From contig JANDJZ010000226.1 of NCBI GenBank assembly GCA_027943245.1, positions 1-64,000 on the forward strand: a stretch of DNA of 64,000 nucleotides. The letters are read 5' to 3'. The position numbers and the translations under genes are program-made. Origin of the DNA: Acanthamoeba sp. SK_2022b (Eukaryota; Discosea; Longamoebia; Acanthamoebidae). Of the stretch, positions 21,724 to 32,564 are shown in pieces. The notes under the pieces are model-generated. The model was not told the DNA's origin and did not search any database. It saw only the letters and a program-made list of their open reading frames with translations. The stretch's first letter is position 1; each line of letters opens with the position of its first letter.

Positions 21724-24700
21724 ATGATGGAATCGCCTGAGGATGTTGAATTACACGGCAAATCACCATCTCCTGCTGATGTGGATGAGGAATCGAAGAG
21801 CGGATGGCCGGAGGGTGAGCAGGGAAGCAGAGATGGCTTCACATCGCCTCCACCGACGTCGCAGGTGGAGACAAGGGCAAGACGGCAGAGAACCTCTCCC
21901 GCTACTTATAACGAGGCTGTCTTGCTTGGCGAAAGCCCACCCGGCGTTTCTACTACTTCCAAGCCCAAAACGAAGAAAAAGGGATCGAGCAGCAAGAAGG
22001 GCCCTGCCAAGTCTGCCCTGCAGGACCGCAAGCGCAGGAAGGTGGTTCCCACAGAGTGGGCTCCGGAGAACGTCTTTGACATCATCCGTACGTGTAGCAC
22101 CTCCTTTCTGGTTTTTTGTTCTTTCTTTCTTGCACATTTATTCTTTTTTTCATTTTCATTTAATGGCTTGTTCTTGTTACGGCCATCGCCACGCCCCGAT
22201 CAATCAACGTGTGCTTTTCATCTTGTTGGAAAAAGGCAAATCTGTTGTTAAAAGGAAAGGAGACCAAACCACTCACACGTGCACCTTGGTGCTTTGTTGG
22301 CAGAACACACGAGCTACCCGATGCCGACCACTCTGGGTGGCGAGGATGGCCAGATTCGCTTAGGCGACGATGTCGTATGCCCTCCGGCGTTGGAGCCGGT
22401 CACGTCCTCTGACCTGAAGCGGATGCGGCTCGAGCCGGAGAAAAGCGCTTCCCTCTCCAAACCCAAAGGGGTCGACCCCGACAGCGAAGCAGCGGCTGGC
22501 AGCCCGCCGGAGGCCTCTCTGCAGAAGATGTCGATCGCCACGCTGTTGGCCTCGGGCTCGTCCTCCGCTTCGTCGGCGCCGCAGGCCGAGGTCAGCTCGC
22601 TCTCCATCAACAATATCATCAACGCGCCAGGCAACGACGACAACATTCTCGAAGCCGAGGACTTCTTCTCGCTCGCCCTCTCCACCGACACGGCTGCCGA
22701 CGCTGTGCTTGGATCGATCGAGTCGCAACCCGAGGACGAAGAGGTGCGTCTGCATTGCCCGAGCATCCTCCTGCGAGCTTGCTTATCTCTGTGACTCGAC
22801 CTTTTGGGGCCTGGCGCTGTGCAGGTGCGACAGGAGTGGGACAAGCTGGCGGACATGCTGCAAGAAGAGCAGAACAAGATCCACGGCGAAAGCGCGAAGC
22901 TAGAACCGGACGCAGCGCCGCAACTCAATGAGATAGAGGCGCAGACCGAAGAGGATGCGAAGAAAGAAAAGGTCGAGAAGGGTGCCAACCACACGCCAGA
23001 GGCAGACAGCCAGCGATCCCCACCGGACGACGCTCAGGCGGCTGCCGTGGCGGCAGAGGGCCAGCCCCCGTTGGCGCTGGAGCAGCTGCCGTACGGCTAC
23101 CTCGAACTGGTCGACGAGAAGGAGCCGCAGAGCGAAGAGGACAGCGAAGACGAGTACGTCGAGGCCGTGGCATCAACGAGCAGCGGCAAGGGTAGCGGCA
23201 AGGGCGGCAAAGCCAAGGGCGGCGCCAAGGGCCGTGGGAAGGGGAAGGCCAAGGGCAAGGCGGCGACCGCCAAGGGCCGTGGGAAGGGCCGAACCAGTGG
23301 TGGCACAACGAGAGCGGCACAAGGGATGAGGAAGAGCAGCAGACGGAGCCAGCAGGACGAACTCCTGTCGCCCGTCGACGACGCGGGAGTCTACACCTCG
23401 ACCACGACTTCGCCTTCTTTGACCTCACCGCTTCTCTCACCGGCTCCCACCGTGGTCGGTGGCGGCAGCGGCGGCGCGTCCGCACCCTTGGCGCAGCTGA
23501 AGAAGCTGGAGGAGCTCCACCGACGAGAATGTAAAAACGGACGAGAGACCGGGTGCGAGTTCTGCTCAATTTTGGACTGTAAATGGGGGAACGAGGACCA
23601 CTACCGCAAGGAGAAGGAGGGTGGATGTCCTTGCCGCGGTACCCGTCTGCTCCCTCGACCACCACCGCGTGCAGCTCTCCTCTCCTGAGGTCATTGGCTA
23701 ACACCGCAATGTGTGCGAATCGCTGTATTAATGGTCCAGACGAGCCCGAGACGACGCTGCAGCCCGCGGCATCGCCCATTGAGGTGCCGAGAGGCAGAAC
23801 GAGGGGCGGCAGGAGGAGCGTGGAAAGCGCGTACGCCTCTGCGGCCGATACGAGCCTCGAGGATGAGATCATGGCGCTGGACGCCACCCTCGACGCCGAG
23901 CTGCTCAGAGGCAAGGACCTGAAGGGCGAGAAGCGGAAGCGATTTGAGGTCGAGGACTTCAATCGTCCGTACGCTCTCCTCCCTCCCCGCGACCGGTCTT
24001 GTGAGCGAAACGTAACCAACCTGTTCGCGGCCTGCTATATCGCGCTATCGCAGGGAGGAGTTGCCTCTGGCCACGCTCAAGCTCGACTCCACGAAGGCGG
24101 TTATCGACAAGACGCTCATCAAGGAGGGCAAGAGTGTAACATCGGGCTACTACAAGGTATATAGCGCTAGCAGAGCTCACACCTCGCCACGGCATGCCGC
24201 CGAATTGCCTGGGGCCGAGCTCTCACAACCATGCGGACACACATCGCCCACACGCACGCGCACAGGAGGCATACAGTTGGGCCGACCGCACGTTCATCAA
24301 CTGCGACCTGCGATACTACAACCTGGCCTCGCTGGGCAAGTTCGATGCGATCCTCATTGACCCGCCGTGGCGTATCAAGGGCAACCAGCTCATCAGCAAT
24401 GAGAAGACCATGTTCAACAACAGTTACGCCATCGCCACTCAGCCGCGGTGTGCTTGGGGCGTGGCATCGTCTGGCTCACTGTGCGTTATGTGTGTCATGA
24501 CCACCAGGCAAGTGGGGTCTCAGCTACGGCACCATGTCCAACGACGAGATCATCGATATCGACGTGGGATGCCTGTCGGACAAGGGCTTCATCTTCTTGT
24601 GGGTCATCAATTCGCAGATCGAGTTTGGCTTCAAGTGTCTCCAGAAGTGGGGCTACACCTACGTCGATAGGGTACACTCTCCATATCCTCCCCCCACACG

Positions 24701-25740
24701 CCACGGTCGCGTCACGCGAGGCAACTGCCGTTCCTGCGCTCACTCACCCCCCCCCTCCTACGATGACGACGGCATGTCCGGTGATGGAACCAGATCACGT
24801 GGGTGAAGAAGACGGCCAGCGGCAACATCGCGATCTCGCAGGGCTACTACTTTCTCCACTCGTCCGAGATCTGCCTGGTGGGCGTCAAATACGACGCCAA
24901 GGGCAAGAGCTTGGAGTTCATTTCCAAGGTTCGTGCCCACCACTGGCACAACGGAGGAGTCCATCCCCCCTCAAAGCTGATCCGCTTGCCGTCGTCTGTT
25001 GTGGTGGTTTGGGGCTGGCAAACCTCCAGACGTCGAACGATTTGTTGTTCGCCGAGATCAGGGAGAAGTCGCGCAAGCCCGACCAGCTGTACCACATCAT
25101 AGAGAGGATGGTGCCCGGCGGGCGCAAGGTGGAGATCTTTGCCAGGAACCACAACATGCGACCGGGATGGCTGTCGCTCGGCAACCAGTTGGGCGAGGTG
25201 CGTTCTTGCCCCTCACCCCGCCTCGTCGGCCTTAGCACCAACTTATGCTCTGTTGCGTTTTAAATTATTATATTATATTATATTATATTGTCTGCAGTAT
25301 TACGACTGGGACCACGACTTGATTCGATGCGACATGTGCAATGGCTCCATCCCCACGGGCAAGACGAGGTATGCGCGCGATTGGTGGGGAGGCTCCCCGT
25401 CATGACGTCCTCCTCCTGACCAATAACCTCGACCTCCGCAACGACCAGGTACAAGTCGCGCACCGTGGCTGACTCGGACCTGTGCGCGCCGTGCTACCAA
25501 AAGTCGGGCGGGAGTCCCGACCAGTATTTTGAGATCGAGAACGTGATGGCCGAGATGGCCTTCCACCAGTACTTTGCCTGTACGTCGCCTTCGCATCTCC
25601 ACGGTCTCTCCCTTCCTCCCCTTACACATGTTTGTGACGTCGCGTGTAGGCGACGGGTGTGAGACCAAGCCCTTGTGGGGCCTCCGTTTCCACTGCACTG
25701 AGTGTGACGACTGCGATCTGTGTGAGCGTACGCGATGCCC

Positions 25741-25803
<63 letters not shown>

Positions 25804-25959
25804 CGCGCTCTTGCTCACCGTTGAATATCTTGCTTTGCCGTTCCTTCCTGCACGCCTGCATGCAGTGTGTTACGACAAGAAGACCCTTCCCACGCATCTC
25901 AAAGACACGCACCGAGTCGACCACAAGTTTGATGTAATCGAGGTACGGCTTCCCTGACG

Positions 25960-26028
<69 letters not shown>

Positions 26029-26669
26029 TATCTCCCTGCAGCACATCTTTAAACTCTACAATCGCCTCCTTGCGTCCCTCGCTCTCTCTCTCTCTCTCTC
26101 TCGCCCTCTCCCTATCAGATGCCGGATTTGGCTGGTGGCCTTCCGGTGCACCACGAGTACCGATGTATGGGCTGCATGACCAAGCCCATCATCGGCTACC
26201 GCTTCGTATGTTTGGCGTGCAACGGGCTCTCCTTGTGTACGGCCTCCCTCCCGACGCGTCGGTTGTTGCTGGTGATGATCTCTAACTACACTATCAACAG
26301 GCCAGAAATGTTTCTTCTTGCGCAAGGAGCCCCGCAACCACAAGGCCAACCACAACATGGACATCATCGTCGATACCAGCAGCTATGACCTGTTCAAATG
26401 GTGCTTGCCTGCCCCCAACCAGACATTTTTTTGTATTCTTTTCTTTTCTTTGTGTTCTTGTTTCTTTTTATTCACTACTTACAAACGTCGAACGCAGCGC
26501 GGTCTGTGCGCTGTTCCCGATCAAGCCGGTGGTATACAAGTGTACGTCGTGCCTCAACTACGACTTGTGCGAGAGCTGTCATCACGACTGCGCGCCGCCA
26601 CCGGCCACCAACACATCCCACAAGCCCTCCCACAAGTTCAAGATGATCACCGTTTCCACCGGCACCTAG
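21724..26669 (+). CDS. MT-A70 adenine N6-methyltransferase fused to four ZZ zinc fingers
   Basis: Sixteen exons; the catalytic and finger exons are 24054-24156, 24266-24422, 24508-24671, 24794-24928, 25030-25197, 25298-25368, 25449-25579, 25650-25727, 25866-25942, 26119-26236, 26301-26400, 26498-26669. The long N-terminus is acidic, then very rich in Gly/Lys (23185-23300), then has a Cys cluster (about 23525-23640). The MT-A70 domain has DPPWRIKG (catalytic DPPW), [62 protein letters not shown] and [18 protein letters not shown]. Four C-terminal modules of type C-x2-C...C-x2-C..DLC-x2-C follow: [24 protein letters not shown] and CAVCALFP. It resembles METTL3-like MTA1 enzymes more than METTL14, whose motif is EPPL. 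One junction near 23640-23700 is unsettled. Confidence 0.8.
25742..25800 (+). repeat. (CA)n microsatellite in intron
   Basis: About 30 CA units inside the intron between the two exons that make the second ZZ finger. Coding frames running through it are artefacts. Confidence 0.95.
25961..26102 (+). repeat. (CA)n, (GA)n and (CT)n tracts in intron
   Basis: A pure CA run (25961-26010) passes into GA (to about 26027); after a short unique stretch a CT run (about 26081-26102) leads into the CCCTATCAG acceptor of the exon at 26119. Confidence 0.95.
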
Positions 26670-26824
26670 AAGAAGGAGGTGGACGAGAGCGCTGGATCGC
26701 TCTTTTACCGTACAAAGGGATTGGATGGAAGAGGACAGCCAGGATGGGTGGACGGATGTACATGGCCGCTTGGGCAACAGATCATGTCCAAATGCAAATG
26801 GGTTTGACAGGACGAGAGGCAGGC

Positions 26825-28691
26825 TTAGTGAAGGAACTGGATGTACTTGTCGGGGAGTGTGTGGAGGAGCTTCTTCTCGTCGAGCCACTTCTTGTTGAGC
26901 AGTCGCGAGTAGTATCGCTGCGCCCCGTCGCACAGCACCGTCACGACTGCCCCCAGGGATAGATTTCAGTAAGCGAGTTCCGAGAGGATTGGGGCGATGC
27001 AGGCCCGGAGAGGCAGAGGAGGGGGAGGTACCGGTGTGTCCAGGACCCAGCTTCTTGGCCACCTTCACCGCTGCAACCACGTTCAGCGCAGCCGACGCGC
27101 CCACAAACAGCCCCTCTTCATCCAACAGGCGGAAGAACATGTTCACTGTCGGGGGAGGAGGTTGCGGAGAGCAAGCGTTAGCGCGAATAAAGAGAGCGAT
27201 GATGTGATGTGCGTATGAGAGTACTGGTCTCCTCGTCTGGGATCTGTATGGCGTCATCGATGGGCGCGTCCTTGAGGTTCTTGGTGATGCGGCCCTGTCC
27301 GATGCCCTCGGTGATCGAGCTGCCCTCTCGTTCCATCTTCCCCTCCTTCACGTACCTGCCCATCCCAAAGTCAGCCCACCACCACCACCACCACCACATG
27401 CGCAAGCGTGAGTGGGAAGGAGGGTCGCCTCGTACGAATAGAGCACAGAGCCGGGCGGATCCGCGAGTATGATCTTCACGGCGGGTTTCTTCTGCTTGAG
27501 GAAAAGGCCTACACCTGCCAGCGTGCCTCCCGTGCCCGTCTACGCGCACGAACGCGTTAGACTTGGGCGCAATTGGGTCCCGCCAATCAAGAGGCGGAAG
27601 GGCTCGCACCGAGCAGGTGAAGGCGTCGATGTTGTGTTGCGTTTGGAACCAGATCTCGGGACCCGTGGTGGAGAAGTGGCCGTAGCGATTGGCCACGTTG
27701 TCGAACTGGTCTGTCCACACGCAGTTCGGGGTGACCTGCGCAAAGTCGCGCGCCTGGTGGTTGTAGTTGGCCGGATTCTGAGTCCCGAAGGAGGCGTGAG
27801 CGCTCTCAGTCTTGGACGTCAAAGATGAGCAAGGTGAGGGGGAGAGAGGCATACATCGTAGGCAACGGCGGGGACAGGAATCACCTCTGTTGCGTGAGAG
27901 AGATAGAGAGAGAGAGACGCAAGTGTCACATGAGGCGAATCTGCGACGGCCTTGATGTGAAGGGGGAGGAAAGAAGAGGGAAGGGTGCACGCACCGGCGC
28001 CGAGGGACCGCAAGAGATCGATCTTCTCCTGCGACTGCGTGTTGGGCATGAAGATCTTGCACTTGTAACCTCGCGCCTTGCAGATGTGAGCCAAGCCGAT
28101 ACCTACACGCGGACACACGGGCGTGCACACACAACCAGGCGCAGGTCGCAGATGAGACAGAGCGGAAACAAGAACCGAAAAGGTGCGCCATCGCCGCAGA
28201 GATCGACTTGTCAGCGAGTACCGGTGTTGCCAGCGGTTCCCTCGACCACCGTGCCGCCCTTGGTGAGGAGGCCCCTCTCTTCAGCATCACGCACAATGTA
28301 CAGCGCTGCTCTGTCCTTCACGCTTCCTCCAGGACTGCCCGCATGGGTCGCATAACGAATCAGTCAAAGGAATAAAAAGTATTAAAAATATAATAATTGG
28401 GGAGGAGTGAATGGGGAAGGAGATTGAAGATGTTCATCGGGGAAAAGCGTACTTCATGAATTCAGCTTTGCCCATAATCTCGCAGCCCGTCTCTTCGCTC
28501 AGTCCACGCAGCTTGATCAAGGGAGTGTTGCCCACGGCACCGGGGAAGCCCTCAACCAGCCCATTGTTGAAGGTGCTCCATCTTCGGCGGACAACGAGTG
28601 AGGATAACGAGGTAGCAGGGGAAGCACGCTTCGCAGCAACTGCTGCAGCGCTCGTGTGAGGGAGAATACGGCGTGTGGCAGTGCGTTTCAT
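26825..28691 (-). CDS. Cysteine synthase, PLP-dependent, probably mitochondrial
   Basis: Makes cysteine from O-acetylserine and sulfide (fold type II PLP enzyme). The first exon gives an Arg/Ser/Ala-rich N-terminus ([20 protein letters not shown]) typical of a mitochondrial presequence, then [20 protein letters not shown]. The next exon has [17 protein letters not shown] (the Lys forms the Schiff base) and the phosphate loop EGTAGNTG. Then follow [35 protein letters not shown] and [11 protein letters not shown]. The cofactor glycine loop is TGTGGTL (near 27525) and the C-terminal exons include [16 protein letters not shown] and [19 protein letters not shown]. 'GNTGIGLAH' and the MPNTQSQEK stretch are like fungal mitochondrial cysteine synthase rather than cystathionine beta-synthase; no haem or CBS domains are present. 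At least six exons. Confidence 0.87.
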
Positions 28692-28838
28692 TGGTTAGTA
28701 CGATAAAAATGTTCCTCTTCCTGCCCGCACCCTGCTTCTCCAACTCTATCGGCGAGCCGCACCCTTTCGGACACTTGGCCCACGCAACTTTTGGATCGAC
28801 AAATACGCGCAAAGTAGAACAGAGAGGAAAGGTGGAAC

Positions 28839-28910
28839 AGCAGAGTGGCGCAGTGGAAGCGTGGTGGGCCCATAACCCACAGGTCGATGGATCGAAACCA
28901 TCCTCTGCTA
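28839..28910 (+). tRNA. tRNA-iMet: tRNA-Met (initiator, anticodon CAT)
   Basis: 72 bases, no intron. Acceptor AGCAGAG pairs with CTCTGCT, the A box is TGGCGCAGTGG, the anticodon loop is CCCATAA with CAT, and the T arm is GGATCGAAACC. The start with A1, its A-T closing pair and the AUCGAAA T loop are hallmarks of eukaryotic initiator tRNA. An identical or near-identical gene lies inverted at 30393-30464. Confidence 0.95.
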
Positions 28911-28972
28911 ACTGTTTCCTTTTGCATGCTACTCAGACGAGACACATGGGTCACCTGCCCCTGATCTTTTTT

Positions 28973-30323
28973 CTCAAGGCATAGGGAGAGAGCCCGAGCC
29001 GCCGATGGCGTCGGCGTAGGTGTAGGGCGGGTAAAGGGCCGTGGACGAGTTGAGCATAGGAACCGCGGGGAGCGATCCGCTGACCAGGCCCCAGGCGTCC
29101 ACCACCACCGGCCCCGACTTTGCAAATGGCACATGGGTCACCTGCCACTGATGTTTGCCATCATAGAGCGGGAGCAGTCAGGTCGAGCGACAACAGAAGC
29201 CCCGATGTGCGAGGAGAACCTTGGCCACGACTGTGCTACCCGGTTTGAGGGTGCCGAGGTCGAGCGAGAGGCTGCCCTTGGTGAGCGGGAGGTTAGGCGG
29301 CAGGGCTATGCGAGCAGTCACGTTCGTGGCTACGAAGGCATGCTTGTCGGAGCAGAACGGGTCCGGGCAGGTATAGGTGATGGTAGCAATCATGGTCGCT
29401 AGATTGTCGCCCTCCTTGTGTTGCTCGACCTTGTTGTGGACCGAGAATGTCAACAACGCTTCTCTGCAGAAGATCAGAGGGCGAAACGTACCTCGACTCG
29501 CCACGGAGCAATGACGGCAGCAAAGTTGGGCAGGTAGGTGGCGTTGGCGAGACGCTCCACATACGCCCACAGCCCGCAGAAGATCTCGTAGGAGTACTCG
29601 ACCTCGCGCGGTGCCCCGTCTCGATCCCATGGATCGAGGAGCGTCACCCTGCGCGATTGGTCGTTGTACCCCACAAGCAGACGATAGTGTCCTGTAACAG
29701 AACAGAGAGCGAGCGTGAGCGGCGGCCCGTTGACGTCCAACGACAAGCGACTAGCGTGGGTCACCGTCAAAGGGGACATCGCCAAACTCCATGAGGATGA
29801 TGGCCGGAATGTCCTGAGCGATGGCGGCCTTGAGTTCGTCCAGCCAACAGGTCATGCGCCGATGGCCAAAGGCGGCGAGGCCCAGTTGGTCGGGCCACTT
29901 CTTGCTGTCCCACCCGCCCACGGGCGCCTGCTCGGGAAACTGGCGGCCCTGTGCCCGGCTCAGGTGACTGAACTGACCGCCGCGCACCATATCGCCGCTG
30001 AACGTGCCCAGGCTCTCCGAAGTGCGCAAGACGTCCATGATCGCCCTTTGGTCCAGCTCCTCCTTGGTCGCATGTCCTATTGCCATACCTTTCGCGGGTG
30101 CACGTATTACGTCAGCCTCGTGGCAACGAACAGAGAACGAAAGGGGGGGGGGGGTAAAGAACGAAGAACGCAGACCGAAGGAAGCGGCCCCACAGGAATA
30201 CTCAGTGAGCTGGCGGTGGTAGGGCACATCTTTGATGCGGTGTGCTGTCGGGATAGCGAGCAACCCCGGAAATAAACCCAGGCAAACCAGAAAGCCAGCG
30301 ACAAGCACGTTCATCCCTTTCAT
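28973..30323 (-). CDS. Secreted C39-like cysteine peptidase
   Basis: Probable papain-fold peptidase of the bacteriocin-processing/C39-like superfamily. The N-terminus is a signal peptide (VLVAGFLVCLGLFPGLLA). Catalytic elements follow in order: VPYHRQLTEYSCGAASFG (Gln and Cys), GHYRLLVGYN (His) and VTLLDPWDRDG (Asp). Between them lie GMAIGHATKEELDQRAI and GGWDSKKWPDQLGLAAFG. A C-terminal region of about 130 residues has no assigned domain (VTARIALPPNLPLTKGSLSL; ends GGSGSLPMP). An in-frame TGA near 29180 is removed if an 88-base intron (29219-29142, donor after GCC AAG, acceptor GGCAG) is spliced, which also restores VVAKVTHVPFAKSG. Five or so exons. Two initiator tRNA genes flank it. Confidence 0.65.
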
Positions 30324-30392
30324 ACCACAAAATAGCTCTATTGGAGGAGAGAATACCAGGTATCAAATAAGCGGTTTCTGGGCCAAAAGGGT

Positions 30393-30464
30393 TAGCAGAG
30401 GATGGTTTCGATCCATCGACCTGTGGGTTATGGGCCCACCACGCTTCCACTGCGCCACTCTGCT
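30393..30464 (-). tRNA. tRNA-iMet: tRNA-Met (initiator, anticodon CAT), inverted copy
   Basis: The reverse complement reads the same 72-base initiator tRNA as 28839-28910: acceptor AGCAGAG/CTCTGCT, anticodon CAT in CCCATAA, T arm GGATCGAAACC. It sits just upstream of the C39-like gene, on the same strand as that gene. Confidence 0.95.
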
Positions 30465-30988
30465 GTTCCGTACTTGGCTTTCATTCTTGCTTTAGAACAT
30501 GGCAATGTCGATCGGACTCTTCTCTTAACCTGACGCGGGTGGCCACCCCGCCAGGTTCGCGCCTCTCTCCTTTCCACACACACGCGCTATGTCGCGCACA
30601 CACACCACACACACCACCAACAGGCGGCCCTATGGGCCTACCCCAATTTGGGAAGGGGTCCCCTCTGGGGATGGGTGGTGTGGGTGGGGTGTGTGGGTGG
30701 TTGGTGAGAGCTGCATTATGAGCAATAAAAAATGAGAAGGAGCGCTCAACAGCGGCGTGGGTCTTTTGGTGTTGGATTCCCCTTAACCACTCGGGCACTG
30801 GAGTCAGGCTTGCGACTGCCCCCAGGTAGGATTCGAACCTACGGGTCTGATGACAAATGTTAACGAAGTATCCCACTGCACCAGGCGGACGCTCCGTCTC
30901 AGGCTGGTCATTTTGGGTGGGGGTTGGTCAGCGACCGCTGCTGCACCTGCGTTTGTCGCGCAAGGCGGGCGAGAAGAGGGACAAGAGG
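30465..30988. other. Spacer with tRNA-like A-box and B-box fragments
   Basis: On the minus strand there is a perfect T arm (GTAGG TTCGAAT CCTAC, 30843-30827) followed by CTGGGGG, and about 14 bases later ACTCCAG-TG-CCCGAGTGGTTAAGGG, a class II (Ser/Leu-type) D arm. The order is reversed relative to a normal tRNA gene. A second A-box-like TGGTGCAGTGG lies upstream at about 30882. No standard cloverleaf can be drawn, so this may be tRNA debris or a permuted gene. The rest also serves as the upstream region of the Rab gene. Confidence 0.4.
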
Positions 30989-32229
30989 ATGGGAGGTTGT
31001 GGCAGCAAGGGCGCAGGACCACGGGCCTCTTCGGGACTCAAGATTACAAACGACCGTGCCACAGACGAGCCTGGATCGTGCGTTGTGTTCTTTCCGCACC
31101 CCACGTTAGTCGAGCCTTTAATCTTTGTTTTCGTGCAGAGGCGAGAGGGTGAAGATTATACTGGTGGGAGCTGGTGGCGTAGGCAAGACGTCGATACTCC
31201 TGCAGTTCTCCGTACGCTTTTGTTTGTCGCTTTCGTTGTTCCCCCCCCCCCCCAAAACCTCTTTCTCTGCCTCAACCCCGTTGCTTACTCGTCCAGGACG
31301 GCCTCTTCTCGCCCGACCGACCACCTACGATTGGCGTTGGTACGCCACTCGCGCGTGTTTGCGGCGAACTGACCCTGGCCAGGATGCTTATCTCACACCA
31401 CATCTACTCACCAGACTTCAAGTCACAAGACATCAAGGTGGGCACGCCGCCCTTTGCCAAGACCGTAAAGCTCGAGTTGGTACGTGCCCGGCACGCTGCT
31501 CTGACTTCTTGACCTGCCAGACTGGTGTGAGACTCACGCTGCGGAATTGGCAGTGGGTACGCACACCGCCTTCACAGTGGCGTGGCGTGGGCAGAACTCT
31601 CACATCGCAGCGCCAACGGTTGGGCCCGCCGTAGGACACCGCTGGACAGGAACGCTTCCGGAGCGTCGTCAGTACGGGGATCCCCCCACCTCCCGATGTG
31701 CTCCCACCTCTTGCACACCCTGGCCAGACTCACCGCGCCAGTTGGTGGTTCCGTGTGTGCTCAGGTTCCTTCTTTAGGGATGCCGACGGGGTGCTGCTGG
31801 TGTTTGACTTGACCGACCCTCACTCGCTATCGTCTCTCGACTCCTGGCTCGTGGTGCGCGTGTCCCCCCGCCACGGTTGCCCGCAGCTATGCACAAACCG
31901 ACCGCTTCCGTTCCTCCACAGGAGGTGCGCAAGCACGCATCGTCACACGTCGAGGTGTTGATGGTGGGCAACAAGAGCGACCTGGTTGAGAAGAGGAGAG
32001 TGTCCGAGGACGAGACGCGGGTGAGCCCCCCCCCCCAACTTTCGCCATCCCGCTGTCCCGGCACCAGCAGCGATCCCCGACTCTGCCCCCTTGTCTTGCG
32101 CAGGCGACAGCAGAGGAGTTCGGCCTCAAGGTGATGACCTGTTCGGCGCTTGACCGACCGAGCGTGATCCGATGTCTTGGGACGCTTGCGACCGACATTC
32201 TCGATTCGAGAAGAAAGAGGCGGGCCTGA
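30989..32229 (+). CDS. Rab-family small GTPase with N-terminal acylation motif
   Basis: Membrane-traffic GTPase. Exons: 30989-31077, 31139-31211, 31297-31339, 31415-31479, a possible 3-base exon at 31554-31556, 31635-31671, 31765-31853, 31922-32020, 32104-32229. G motifs: P-loop GAGGVGKTS, switch I PPTIGVDFKSQ, DTAGQERF, NKSDL and the TCSA equivalent of SAK. Switch and RabF-type stretches (KTVKLEL, FRSVVSSFFRDADGVLLVFD) place it among Rabs. The protein begins MGGCGSK: Gly2 and Cys4 fit myristoylation plus palmitoylation. The C-terminus (DSRRKRRA) has no cysteine for prenylation. That arrangement is known from the plant Rab5-like ARA6. The Trp normally preceding DTAGQE is absent unless the 3-base exon TGG is used. 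Confidence 0.83.
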
Positions 32230-32564
32230 TGTACGCGGCCCACCACCATCCCAACGAAACGTGCGAACACGAATTCGGGGAGGTTGGGCCGCGACCTGTT
32301 GATCCCGTTGGCACAACGTGCAACAGGATTTGAGAGGAAACAGAGCGACAGCGACAGGGCCCGGCAGGCCCAACATGTACCCCGCTGTTTCGTGGCTCGT
32401 ACCCGCGACTTTTCCGGTAATCAGCTGACCGTCCGGCCAGTCAGCGGCGGCCCAGTAAAAGAGGCCCACAACAAGTCAACAACATCGTTGCGACATCTGG
32501 ATTTACTTCGCCTTCATCCTTCCGTCTGTGTGGCACGAGAAAAACGACACAGTGCGCTGCCGAG
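32230..32564. promoter_or_regulatory. Upstream region of the UGP gene
   Basis: 335 bases between the Rab stop codon and the UGP start codon. They should hold the Rab 3' end and the UGP promoter; no TATA box or other motif stands out. Confidence 0.35.

Noticed and set aside
25494..26044. ORFs encoding long Cys-Val or Thr-His repeats
   Set aside because: They are translations of the (CA)n/(GT)n microsatellites within introns.
29165..29220. In-frame TGA in the C39-like gene as a possible selenocysteine codon
   Set aside because: PSTK in the window made this tempting, but an 88-base GT-AG intron (donor after GCC AAG, acceptor GGCAG at 29142) removes the TGA and keeps phase. No SECIS-like structure was recognised.
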